From Auriscalpium vulgare (taxonomy: Eukaryota > Basidiomycota > Agaricomycetes > Russulales > Auriscalpiaceae), in NCBI GenBank assembly GCA_019915015.1, contig JAHBBC010000016.1:248001-312000 (forward strand): DNA of 64,000 nucleotides. The letters run 5' to 3'. The number at the start of each line of letters is the position of its first letter. The first letter of the stretch is position 1. The notes beneath the pieces were generated by a model. It made no database searches. It was not told where the DNA came from and saw only the letters and a program-made list of their open reading frames with translations. The translations under genes and the position numbers were made by a program. Of the stretch, positions 44,887 through 55,138 are shown in pieces.

Positions 44887-47800
44887 TTATTGAAACAAGG
44901 CATCTGTGCTGAAATCATTGTCCTCTTCATCAGAATCTGGTATGCTCTCGTCCCTAGCCTGACCTGCACTGACTCCGACAGCAGGGTTCCGACGTGCAGG
45001 AAGCTGAGCTTCCTCCGCGAGGACATCAGATAAAATTGCAGACCTCAGGTTGATGTGAGGCATCTTGATGAAAGCATTGGCAGGTTCGTACGGTTCTGCC
45101 AGGTCTTCACCTTGAACGTCATTGTCGTCATTGTCGTCTTCTTCGTCCGACATCGGTGCGGGTGCGTTTTCTGAAGAGGGGAATACCTTCTTTTCGATGT
45201 TGTAGAACTTGACCGAAGGGAATTGATTAGTGTGCGCGCGCACCTGCTCGAATGGTTGGAACACTGTGTACTTCAATAAAGAACGGAGGTTGCTTACCTT
45301 GCTCTTAGACATGTGGTACTGTCGGACTTGAGTCATTGCAGACATGTTATGCACGGATAGCCGATTCCTATGCTTTGGAGTAAGCCATGTGAATGTAGAG
45401 CCAGTCCGTTCATCGGGCATGGAGTTGACTCGGACGGAATACAGTTTGATAGCGAGATGCTATTCATGACAGCATCAGTCGGCAGCGCTCGGTGAATCAT
45501 ACGGACACGAACACGTACCGGAAGGATGTGCACATTATCAGAGCCAACACGGCCCTTCCACCACTTAAGGACCGCCTGCGGAACCGTATCGTCGAGCGGA
45601 TGATCGAATGGGAACTGGTGTCGAGCATAGGCTAGAGTTTCCCTGTGAAGTTGGGCTGTAAATGATTTCCCTTTTTTTGCCCACTTCAAGAATGCCTTCT
45701 TATGGCCATGAACGATCTCTTTCTCTCCGATGTTGGCTAAGAAGCGGACAACGGACTCGAAAATTGATGGATGCCGAACACCAATGAGTGTCACCTTCTC
45801 GCCTTCCGGTAGCCACAGGTCCGACGTGATAAGATCTGATTGATGCACACATAAGACAGCGACGAGATGCAAGCAAAAGAATGGCTCTAACCAGGGTTCA
45901 GATATGCTGCAGCAAGGTATGCATTATTAGCTATGTTGCCATCCAGAAAGAGTTGGCGATGTCGCGCATTGAGGATGCCGCGGATGGCGTTCGCGACCTC
46001 AGCGTCAAAATACAGCCTAGGATTTTGAAAGGCGTCCTCTGTTGCACGAATAACAGCATGCCAGAATATATAGACGTCGGCAGCAGTCGCCTCCAGAGCC
46101 TCCAGGCAGGCTAATGCCTTTGTTGCAGGCAAAGTGGCCGCGATGAACTGGGAGAGACCAGACTCGAACTTGAATGTCTGGTGATCATCCGGTGCAGGCT
46201 GAAAATACTCAGCAATTTCCTGCGAATGTTGTCAGCAAGTCATTTCGTCTAGTCGATCCATCAATTGTACCTCATAAAGTCCGTTAGGCGATTCACGGAT
46301 GACTTTCTTGATCGCAGCTGAGGACCGATGGACAGAGCGAGCAGAGAGCGGGATTGTTGCGAATCTCGTCTTTCCGATAGCCTCCAGGCCGCGTCCTGTC
46401 TTTAGTTTTTCACGAGCTTTCTTGAGGGCTGCATGTCCAGCGTGCGAGGTATGAAATAATGTTATTGTCTGCCGCACCACACGGATGATCTGGTTGCGGA
46501 TTAGATCTGATTAATGCTGGTAGTGTGGACGTTTGCGCACCGGTTTGAAAACATCAATGAGATTAATCTCAAGGATTGTGCGATTCAAGTGATGGCAAAC
46601 ATCCGCAAGATTGAGCGCAGTGGGCATGAGGGCCAGAATTGCAATGGAACGCGAGGCTCGCGTGTTACCCGTGCTATCACATGTCAGGCCGGAAAACCTG
46701 GACGGACCGATGGCATTGACAATCTGCGCGAAGTGTTAGAAATTGCTGAAGTAGTTAAGTTCCAATGCCCACGCACCGGACTTGCGACATTCTCAACAAT
46801 CCAAGGTGCAGTGTGCGACTCGGAAGTTGCCTCCCGTGTGTCCATCAAGTATACTTCACGGTCTGAGGTCGAGACGTGTACAGTCCAGTAGGACTCACGA
46901 CCTGTCGAAGTTCCGCCGTCATAGGAGAGAGTGAGGTCTTCCTGACCTTGCAGATACTTGAGTTGCTCCCGGCGGACCCACGATGCTTCGTTTACGATGC
47001 CTTCATATTCGAGCTTGTCTCTGGTTGAAGGTGCATATGATGGTAAGGCAATCTCAAGCATCTCCTTCCACTCCGGGCGCGAGACGATATATGTTGGCAA
47101 ACCCGCGACGCATATGAGTTTAAGAATGGCAAGGTCGAGCTTTCTGTGACGCTCGAGCTTCCCAAGCGCCTTTGCTTGCCGAAAGAACGCATGTGTCGCG
47201 GCGCCTGCATCTTGCTTCTCCCCATCTTGTCCAATTCCATCTTGAGCTCCTAGTTCCTTCGCAACCATCATGGATCCTTTCGAATTGGTGAGCTCCTGGA
47301 CCTGCGCAGACAGTGCCTTTCCAGCTGAATGTATGTGCACTTTCTCCCGCAGCTCTGAGGACAGCTTGGGGCAGTCCTTTGCATGACGAACGACTCGGAT
47401 CAACGCTCGATGTCGGAAAGTATGATGGCAAGGGTTATCAGGACCTCCGACACAGCGCCAGAGCAGCGTAGTTGGATTGTCGCGGCGATAGCAAGCCTCG
47501 GTGAGAGCGTCCATCAGAGGATCCGGCGGCCGTCCTCCCCGGCGCGCATCCTTCTTCGGCTGCACCCATTTGACAAGGTCACCAGGGTTAAGCTCAATCT
47601 CCATGTCGCTCCCATCTTCTTCCCCCATCTCGTTCACATACGGAGCTGCGCCGTCCGCAACTCCTTCGGCATCTGATTTCTGTTCATCGAGCTGCTGGTC
47701 TTGCAGTACCGGTGAACTACTAGGCTGCTTGTGCGTAGCGACTGTGTTTCCGCCCGAACGCTTTGCAACCTGTAAGCAAAGCTTCTGTTACTTACTGCTG

Positions 47801-49403
47801 TCGCGCGCTGACAACCTCTTTGGGCACTTACAGTTGACGTTCCAGCAATATGCAGATTCAACGGCGCCGGTTTGAAGACCTCGTCCCACTGCTGCTTGCT
47901 CCCCGCATTGCCGGAACTCTCCGCCGGTTCCTTTCCTTTCGAAGCGGCATTTTTCTTCGTGCGTTTGGCTGGCACGGTGAGTGGCGTGACATTGGTGGCT
48001 ACACTCAGTCGCCTCTTAACGACGCCTTCTAGACTCAATAACTGCGGCTTCGTGAACGCCGATGTGTGCGCACTTGCCCGTATAAGCATGCCAGGCGCTA
48101 GCATATTGGACTTGTATTTGAGACTGTCCTGCACTGTCGGTGAGTCGAGTCCGCAAGTAAGTGAAGCTGAGCGCGCACTGACCATGTCACGTAGGTAACA
48201 CATTATGTCAGCAAGGTGTCGAATGCGTTGCACGACACAGTCTGTATCCGAGAGGAGATGGATGTCGTCGGGGATGAGATGGTGAGCAAGAGAATTGTGG
48301 CTGAGGACAGAGCAGGAGAAGCTGTCGAGCTGTGGGGTGCATGGTAACACGTTGAGTGAAAGCGGCCCAGTCGCTCCGTGTTGTCCTAACCACCATTCTA
48401 TCATCTCCAACAGCTCGCGGGGCGGCTTCCGTCCAAGAGAATCAGCATAGAAAGCCGTGTGTGGCTCTACGCTGATCGCAACGGACACCCAGTGATTTGT
48501 CTCGTGTACGGCTGCTGGCAAGAGCACATCCGCGCCATCGATCCGCACCCCGATCGTCATTCCAACCTCCTTGAGTGATCCATCTTGCAGCTGCGAGCCA
48601 GCCAATCGTAGGGGAGTGATGCCGCGCATTGATTGGTAAGATGTTCCGCTAGCATTGAGTCGTGCGCGGTTGCGGTACGTGTCAATGAGCTTGACTGATG
48701 CCGCACTCGGCAGTATACATGCCGGCTTGCCTTGTCTTTGCAGACGATGACCTAGCAGCATCCCCAGCTGATCCATATGCTCCGCCGCCAGCCAACGCCG
48801 ACCACAGTACGATGTAAGCGTCTTTGGATCGACGCCCATCGTCGTTGGGAGGGGTACGTCCCATGGCCAGTCGTCGAGGAGTGCTGACGTGTCTGCAGCA
48901 AGGGACTTCACCTCGTCGTTGAGCAAGCCCTCGGTCCAAGTCTTCAACCACGCAGTGGCCAGAGAAAGGCGCGCCTTGGCAGCGAGTATGCGCCGGACCT
49001 CGTACCAGTAGGTGAGAACCCACATCGGGGTTTTGAGTGTTTGTTGAGTGACCGACTCTTGAACAGGATAGCCCAGGCAAGCATAGCCTGTCTCTAGGGC
49101 GGGGATGACGCGGTTTTGCAGGATTTCCAACACCTCGGTGTGCGGCGGCATCGGCCTAGAGAGCAGGACCATTGCATTTGCGGCCGTTATGAAGCTTTGG
49201 CCCTTCGAGAAGAGTGTGCTCTGCTGGAGCAGAGACGGCGCGTTCGCCTCCGGTGGGACAGGGAAATTTTGGATATCGGCATTGCGCAGGGCTGGTGTGG
49301 GTAGTAGGACATGTTTAATGTCGTCGGGAATGGGTATTCTTTTGAGGATATCACCCAGAGTTTGAAATGAGTCGATGTCGTGGATGACCTCGTCGTCCGC
49401 CAT
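44887..49403 (-). CDS. Ulp1/C48-like protease fused to hAT transposase
   Basis: Exon 1 (49403-47832, 524 codons) is an Ulp1-like cysteine peptidase region: NHWVSVAI (His304), FYADSLG (Asp321), Gln358 and DSFSC (Cys364) line up as the C48 catalytic set. A GTAAGT...TTACAG intron (47770-47831) joins it in frame to exon 2 (47769-46777): VAKRSGGNTVATHK..., a BED-like finger (WRCVGGPDNPCHHTFRH...HAKDCPKL), LDLAILKLICVAGLPTYIVS and LTLSYDGGTSTGRESYW (first catalytic Asp). Exon 3 gives IVNAIGPSRFSGLTCDSTGN (second Asp). Later exons read RQTITLFHTSHAGHAALKKA, PATKALACLEALEATAADVY, AYLNPG, and the hAT dimerisation end VLKWWKGRVG, ERTGSTFTWLTPKHRNRLSV, with an acidic tail ending STDALFQ. About 1,350 residues. 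The fusion is inferred from splicing; intron retention would stop at 47634, giving the protease alone. Confidence 0.85.
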
Positions 49404-49816
49404 TTGACAGTTTTGAGGGTTGGCAAAATGTGCTAGGCCAGTGTCGAAGGTGAAGATTGCGCCCTCATTTAGTCACTCACTACGGAGTGTAAATGTCGAT
49501 CACAGCAACGGGTCGATCATACACACGTTGCTGCATACAACACTCTTGCAACTATCCCATGCCGAGGCGGGATGTGTCTAATACCTCCTTAAACATCCGC
49601 GTAGCATTGCACAACCACCTTACGACTGCCGGCCATGTCTGCGTGCGAGGCTGCGAGCCTCATGGCTCATGGGCCGGCGCCGGGCGCCGGAGGGGCCGAC
49701 ACACATCACGTGCTGGAGGTATTGTACCGGGTATATTGGGGCCCAGGGCAGGGCAGGTATGGTACCGGTACTATACAGGTACATTACCGGGGAAAAACGT
49801 TTTCGGGGAAAAACTC

Positions 49817-49836
49817 AGGTTTTTCCCGCAACGCTA
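49817..49836 (-). repeat. hAT terminal inverted repeat, right
   Basis: Read on the minus strand, TAGCGTTGCGGGAAAAACCT; one mismatch to the left end. Confidence 0.9.
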
Positions 49837-49844
49837 GTATCCCT
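49837..49844. repeat. target-site duplication, right (GTATCCCT)
   Basis: Exact match to 44500-44507. Confidence 0.9.
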
Positions 49845-51466
49845 ACCCCATCTCTTTCCCATCCAAACTCCTGCGCTGCCGCGCTCCTTCTATCGAGATT
49901 CATTATTCGATTTTCATGTCCACACTGATTCCAGCCTCGCATGCGATCACAGGCGCTTCAGCGACGCTTCACCAGCCATTGTGACAGTGGCATCGCTGGG
50001 TGTACTACGGCCTGTTCTTCCTAAGGCTCCCATTCGGCCTGCAGGGGCATCGGTGCGTGGGGCAGGGGGGACGAGATCTTGTATAGAAACAAGTTTTGGA
50101 CTCGCAGGGCGGTGGCCGGGCAGGCAAGCTCGATGACACCGTCGATGGAGGCTTGACGGTCAGTCTGCTCGTGCTGTATTTGCCGCGCCATGCATTCTTC
50201 TAAGTTTGAGATGCCACACACACTGCAGGTACCACAACAATGTCAGTGGCTTCCAGCATGACGCGCCCAGCTTGCAGGTCAAGGGCGAGGGGCGCCCCGT
50301 TGTGTCCCCGCCGCGCTACGTTCGCAGACCGAAGCTGCCTTGCTCAGAGTGCGACGTCACTGCATGCACATGCCTCGGCAGCCCAACGTGTGTGCTGGGG
50401 CCCTCTGCATCAGCACAGCCGAGGCGACTGTCGCAGGGCAATCCCGATGCAACGGGAGGGCACGGGCACCGCCACTCGCGGAGACGCTATCCGCGCACGC
50501 GAGAGGTTGCGTCGAGCGACGCGCGAGCCTGAGAGTGAAGCACGAGGCAGTTGAAGAGGTCCCCGTGAGCTGGCCTCGCTCCTACCATGCGCGTGCCGAA
50601 CATGAAGCGTCACGAACGCGCCCACGACGTGCCAGGCCGCGGTCAAGCGCGAGGATGAAGATGTGGAGTAGCCGCAACGCGCCCACCGTCTCCCAGCTCC
50701 CGCCGCTCCGAGCGCGCTTGCGCGGGCCAAATGTGCGCGCTGCCATCCACGCCCCGCCAGCTGTACCATCCGCGTATGCCGCAGTCTACGAGCTCCTCGA
50801 CGGACACGGAGGTCAGCTCATGCGCACACCCGCATCGTCGGTCACGGAGGGCGAGTACCCGCCCGCGACGGACACGTCGTGGAAGAAGGCCGCGTTGGTC
50901 CTGCGAGAGAGCAAAATGGAGAGGAACAAGGCGCGGAGCGGACTGTGTGGGAGGCGTAGGAGTTGACGCAGCGCATGTGGCAGCAGAAACGGGCGCTCCG
51001 CTCTCCTGCGCGTGCTGCAGGAACATCCTGGAACAAATTTTAGATGGCCTGCCCGATCTGTGATTCGGCTGTATCGCGCGAGGGATTCGCGGGGCATACT
51101 ACCTATCTGCAGTCAAGTGCCACCACATACATACTTAGGTCTGTGTATATCATTCTTCTACTACTAGCACTACAGTACGTCTGTAATCTTCTTGCGACTG
51201 AATTACATGACGGTATCATTCCCATGCTTGCCTGCAAGGACCCGGGCTAAAACGGCAAGCAAGGTGGCCGCCGACGCAGTCGGCACTTCCCAGTAGTGAA
51301 GTCAACATTGATATCCGATCCGCGGCATGATGGTGCTGGCACGTGATATGCCGAGTCAGTTACAGAACTGTACTTATCATACATCATGATGCAGTCGAGG
51401 CGAAGGCATCGGCAGCTATGAGTACAGGTACAACACAAGTATTCGAGACGAGTAAATATTGGCTCT
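49845..51466. other. intergenic, no gene recognised
   Basis: GC-rich frames overlap on both strands at 50200-51030. The most protein-like one, on the plus strand (VRAAIHAPPAVPSAYAAVYE, then SWKKAALVLRESKMERNKAR), has no family match and no convincing start or stop context. 51325-51466 is the 3' flank shared with the other NmrA genes. Confidence 0.4.
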
Positions 51467-52682
51467 TCACAACGTCTTGAGTTTCTCGAAGTTAGCGTTG
51501 ATCCCCTTGTTGTCCTCCGACAGCTTCAGAGCGTCCGCACGAAGTGTACCGTCATACTTGGTTTCCCTCATCCACTTCTCCAGCGTGTACCCATTCGGGT
51601 TCACCTTGCGATTCCACGCTTCGTCCCGCGTGATGACGTTGTCCCTGTAAACGCGCCACCATCCACTGAAGTTCTGCCCCCAAGTCGTTGACCCTGGGGC
51701 CGCATCCGCAGCCACCGGCCGCTCGGGATCCGCGTAGTTTTCGAGCCACTCTTCGATAGTCTGGCGCTTGAAGACCGCCTTGTGACCTGTCACCTTGGTG
51801 AAAGTCTCCACCAACTGGTCCCAGCCGACCATCTCGCTGACAACCTCGAGGTCTTGCGCAGAAGTGGCCTCGCGGTGGTCAAAGGTGTAGCGGGCAAAAT
51901 AACCAACGTCGGCCAGGGCGATGAAAGGAGCCTTCCCATTCTCGATCGGAGCGGCGAAGACAACGGTTCCATCGTCGCGCAAGTTTAGTGGCCCCATAAT
52001 TCCCTGATCAATTGTTAGAGTCCGAAACACTTGGCCACACGAGCATCACTCACAATGTTGAGCATCTCCATGTATGGGCCAGTGGTCACGACCGACCAAG
52101 AGAGTTCATCATCGCTAACGACGGATGGTTGCGCCTTCAGCCATTCTGCGACGCGGCCCTTCGCATCGTAGTGTTCGACACGGTACAGAGGATTATACCC
52201 GCCCTTCTAGCGGTGAAAATGAAGTCAGCTCCGAGCATGAGGCCGGCTATATGCGGCACATACTTTGGTCACGTAGTCAAGACTGCTCCAAACGAAGTGC
52301 CGCACTCCAGCTTTCTTGGCGAGTTCGAACGTGCGCATGCCCGTCAAGATTTCCCGCTGCTCTCCGATGGTGAAGCCGTCGGTATTGACCCACGCGCCGT
52401 AGACGCCTTGGACGGCGGCAGCGATTGAGGCCAAGTCATTCGTATCTCCTGCAGACATATTTAGCTCGAAGCGTCCCAATATATGTGACAAGACATACCT
52501 TTCAGAACCTCGACACCTTTCGCGGCCAAACCCTGCGCACGCTTACTCGACGAATCGCGTGTGACGGCGCGGACAGAATATGGTGAAGGCGATCCGTCTG
52601 CAGCAGGAGCCAGGAGCGCGTCGATGACGGCAAGGCCCTGTGCACCAGTGGCACCGAGGACGAGAATGAGTTTAGTGGACAT
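51467..52682 (-). CDS. NmrA-like NAD(P)-binding protein, copy G
   Basis: Starts MSTKLILVLGATGAQGLAVI. Exon 2 GDTNDLASIAAAVQGVYGAW, exon 3 KGGYNPLYRVEHYDAKGRVA, exon 4 IMGPLNLRDDGTVVFAAPIE with SAQDLEVVSEM, ending FEKLKTL. It is the only copy whose first intron has a canonical GT donor (GTATGT); the others have GC. Its TATA box (TATATAAGG, 52743-52751) is kept, but the GACCGCGGTC element is replaced by a tandemly repeated 128-bp sequence, so regulation may differ. The protein is nearly identical to copies F and H in exon 4. Confidence 0.9.
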
Positions 52683-52744
52683 GTGGCGAAATTCAAGGAG
52701 ATGCGAGGAGTTTGGTTGCTTCCCAGAGCACTACGTCGACTCCT

Positions 52745-53000
52745 TATATACTTACCGGCAGGTCAATCCGGCAGTGCGTCCCGGCGAAGGGCCTTGCCTG
52801 AAAATACAGTTGAGGTCGCCGGTAGGTACAGAGGCATAGCCTTCAGGCATAGAGGTTAGTGTATAATGGTCCTATATACTTACCGGCAGGTCAATCCGGT
52901 AGTGCGTTCAGGCGAAGTGCCTTGCCTAAAGATACAGTTAAGGTCGCCGGTAGGTCCAGAGGCACAGCCTTCAGGCATAGAGGTTAGTGTATAACGGTCC
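52745..53000. repeat. tandem repeat, 2 x 128 bp, in copy G promoter
   Basis: The unit begins TATATACTTACCGGCAGGTC and ends GGTTAGTGTATAA.GGTCCT; the two copies differ at about ten positions. A single related unit lies upstream of copy F (about 43595-43705) and a shorter one upstream of H (about 55665-55760). The first copy starts inside the TATA box. Confidence 0.85.
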
Positions 53001-53375
53001 TCTGATTCAGCTAGTCCGCGCAAGGTCGGACTATGATTCAGCAGTATGGCATACCAGTAAGCGGATCGGGATTGTGCATCGCGCACCACATTCATACGTG
53101 ACATGTTTCCCGACGGACGCCTCATCCATAACGGAGGTAGGAGAGCGAGCCTGGGGACGGCAAGTCTGCGGTGTGAACGCTAGATATACAAGTACTACTC
53201 ACCGCTGCTTTGACGATGCTTCTGGCAACTTTTCAACGCGTGGCCGGGGAGAGACGCAATGCATGTCAGTTGAGTATATGCGCGCGCAGCTGTTCGAAAT
53301 TCCGCCGTCGGAGCGATTGAGAAAAGCCTTTTCATTCCGTGCAAGAAGACGAAGTCCAGACTCTAGCTCATACCA

Positions 53376-53575
53376 TAATCACGGCCCCGAGCTCTTCATG
53401 AGCGAAGCCCAGCTTTTGACTACGTACGTCGCAAAGAGCTGAGACTCCGAGAAGACACCCCGTCTAGTAACGAGTCAAGACATGCGTCCGCAGTTCCAGG
53501 GGAACCGATTTGATGCAATTCTATGGCTTTCGCTCAGTACAACGTGGCAACAGCTATAAGGGCATGGACAGACCG
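53376..53575 (-). pseudogene. COQ9 3'-end fragment
   Basis: The minus strand reads the COQ9 last exon: CATAG acceptor, ELHQIGSPGTAD, then after a short deletion ESQ(L)FATYVVKSWASLMKSSG and a TGA. Upstream exons are missing. Same structure as the fragment at 44075-44291. Confidence 0.8.
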
Positions 53576-53625
53576 ATCACGTCCGAGCCACGGCTCGCCA
53601 TTCCCGCCTACACAGCAGCCCATCG
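53576..53625 (-). pseudogene. TIF6 exon/intron-junction fragment (50 bp)
   Basis: Matches 58181-58230 in TIF6 with a few substitutions and is fused to COQ9 sequence at the same breakpoint as near copy F. Both therefore descend from one rearranged unit. Confidence 0.8.
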
Positions 53626-53835
53626 ACCCGAGATACAAAGAGAGGTGGACTGCATGAGCGAGGTAGTGAAGTCATTCAAATTGTCATTGTCATCAACATC
53701 CGATCCACGGCATTATGGTGCCACGTGATTTGCCGAGTCTTACAGCACTTCGAGCTTATGTATGTAGTCGAGGCGAAGGCCTCGGCAGCTATGAGTACAG
53801 TTACAGCATATTCGAGACGAGTATGTATTGACTCT

Positions 53836-55055
53836 TCACAACGTCTTGAGTTTCTCGAAGTTAGCGTTGATCCCCTTGTTGTCCTCCAACAGCTTCAGAG
53901 TGTCCGCACGAAGTGTACCGTCATACTTGGTCTCCCTCATCCACTTCTCCAGCGTGTACCCGTTCGGGTTCACTTTGCGATTCCACGCTTCGTCCCGCTT
54001 GATGACGTTGTCCCTGTAAACGCGCCACCATCCACTGAAGTTCTGCCCCCAAGTCGTTGACCCTGGGGCCGCATCCGCAGCCACCGGCCGCTCGGGATCC
54101 GCGTAGTTTTCGAGCCACTCTTCGATCGTCTGGCGCTTGAAGACCGCCTTGTGACCTGTCACCTTGGTGAAAGTCTCCACCAACTGGTCCCAGCCGACCA
54201 TCTCGCTGACAACCTCGAGGTCTTGCGCAGAAGTGGCCTCGCGGTGGTCAAAGGTGTAGCGGGCGAAGTAGCCGATGTCGGCGAGGGCGATGAGTGGAGC
54301 CTTCCCGTTTTCGATCGGAGCGGCGAATACGACGGTTCCATCGTCGCGCAAGTTCAGAGGCCCCATGATCCCCTGATACATCGTTAGCGTCTGAGCTGGT
54401 TGGCCACAAGGACATGATCACTCACAGCGTTGAGCATCTCCATGTAAGGGCCGGTGGTGACAACCGACCAAGACAATTCGTTATCGCTAACAACGGATGG
54501 TTGCGCCTTTAACCATTCTGCGACACGGCCCTTCGCATCGTGGTGATCGACGCGGTACAGAGGGCTATACCCGCCTTTCTGGAGGTGCAAATGAAGTCAG
54601 CTCCGAGAACGACGCATGCCGTATAGGCACGAACTTTGGTGACATAGTCAAGACTGCTCCAAATGTAATGGCGCACTCCAGCTTGCTTGGCAAGTTCAAA
54701 GGTGCGCATGCCCGTCAAAATTTCCCGCTGCTCCCCGACGGTGAAGCTGTCGACATTGACCCACGCGCCGTAGACGCCTTTGAGGGCGACAGCGATTGAG
54801 GCCAAGTCATTTGTGTCTCCTGCAAAGAAATAATTAGCTCGAAGCACCCCAAACTATGTGACAAGACATGCCTTTCAGAACCTCAACACCTTTCGCGGCC
54901 AAATCCTTGGCACGCTTACCCGCCGGATCGCGTGTAACGGCGCGGACAGAATATGGTGAAGGAGAACCGTCTGCCGCAGGAGCCAGGAGCGCGTCGACGA
55001 CGGCAAGACCCTGCGCACCAGTGGCACCGAGGACGAGAATGAGTTTAGTGGACAT
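53836..55055 (-). CDS. NmrA-like NAD(P)-binding protein, copy H
   Basis: Starts MSTKLILVLGATGAQGLAVV. Exon 2 GDTNDLASIAVALKGVYGAW, exon 3 KGGYSPLYRVDHHDAKGRVA, exon 4 IMGPLNLRDDGTVVFAAPIE, ending FEKLKTL; KLLEDN replaces the KLSEDN of its relatives. Intron 1 has GC donor GCATGT. The full promoter pair is present. It sits next to the intact COQ9-TIF6 genes, so it is the likeliest source locus of the 39-55 kb amplification. Confidence 0.9.
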
Positions 55056-55115
55056 GTGGTGGGATTCGAGGAGTTTCGAGGAGTTTAGTTGCCTTCCCAG
55101 TGTACTTTGTTGACT

Positions 55116-55138
55116 CCTTATATACCGCGACCGCGGTC
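55116..55138 (-). promoter_or_regulatory. NmrA copy H promoter module (TATA + GACCGCGGTC)
   Basis: TATATAAGG (55116-55124) and the palindrome GACCGCGGTC (55129-55138), minus strand, about 60 bp before the start codon. Confidence 0.6.

Larger units (their letters stand above)
44508..49836 (-). mobile_element. complete hAT-superfamily DNA transposon, 5.33 kb
   Basis: The element has 20-bp terminal inverted repeats, a perfect 8-bp target-site duplication (GTATCCCT), and one large multi-exon gene filling almost the whole interior on the minus strand. Subterminal regions are rich in GGTACC/ACCGG words (left 44545-44600, right 49720-49790). CACGTGATGT occurs in inverted orientation about 100 bp (44610-44619) and 125 bp (49703-49712) from the ends, likely transposase sites. 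The right end also has a hairpin-like GGGGAAAAAC...GTTTTTCCC. It is inserted between NmrA copies F and G. Intact ends, the exact duplication and the open gene indicate a young, possibly active, autonomous copy. Confidence 0.93.

Noticed and set aside
46684..47637. Treating the transposase as a separate gene starting at 47637
   Set aside because: That frame would start with GTG; upstream the same frame is open back to a good TTACAG acceptor that joins it to the protease exon in phase.
50200..51030. GC-rich overlapping frames on both strands after the hAT element
   Set aside because: No family signature and both strands open equally, as expected from GC-rich sequence without stops.
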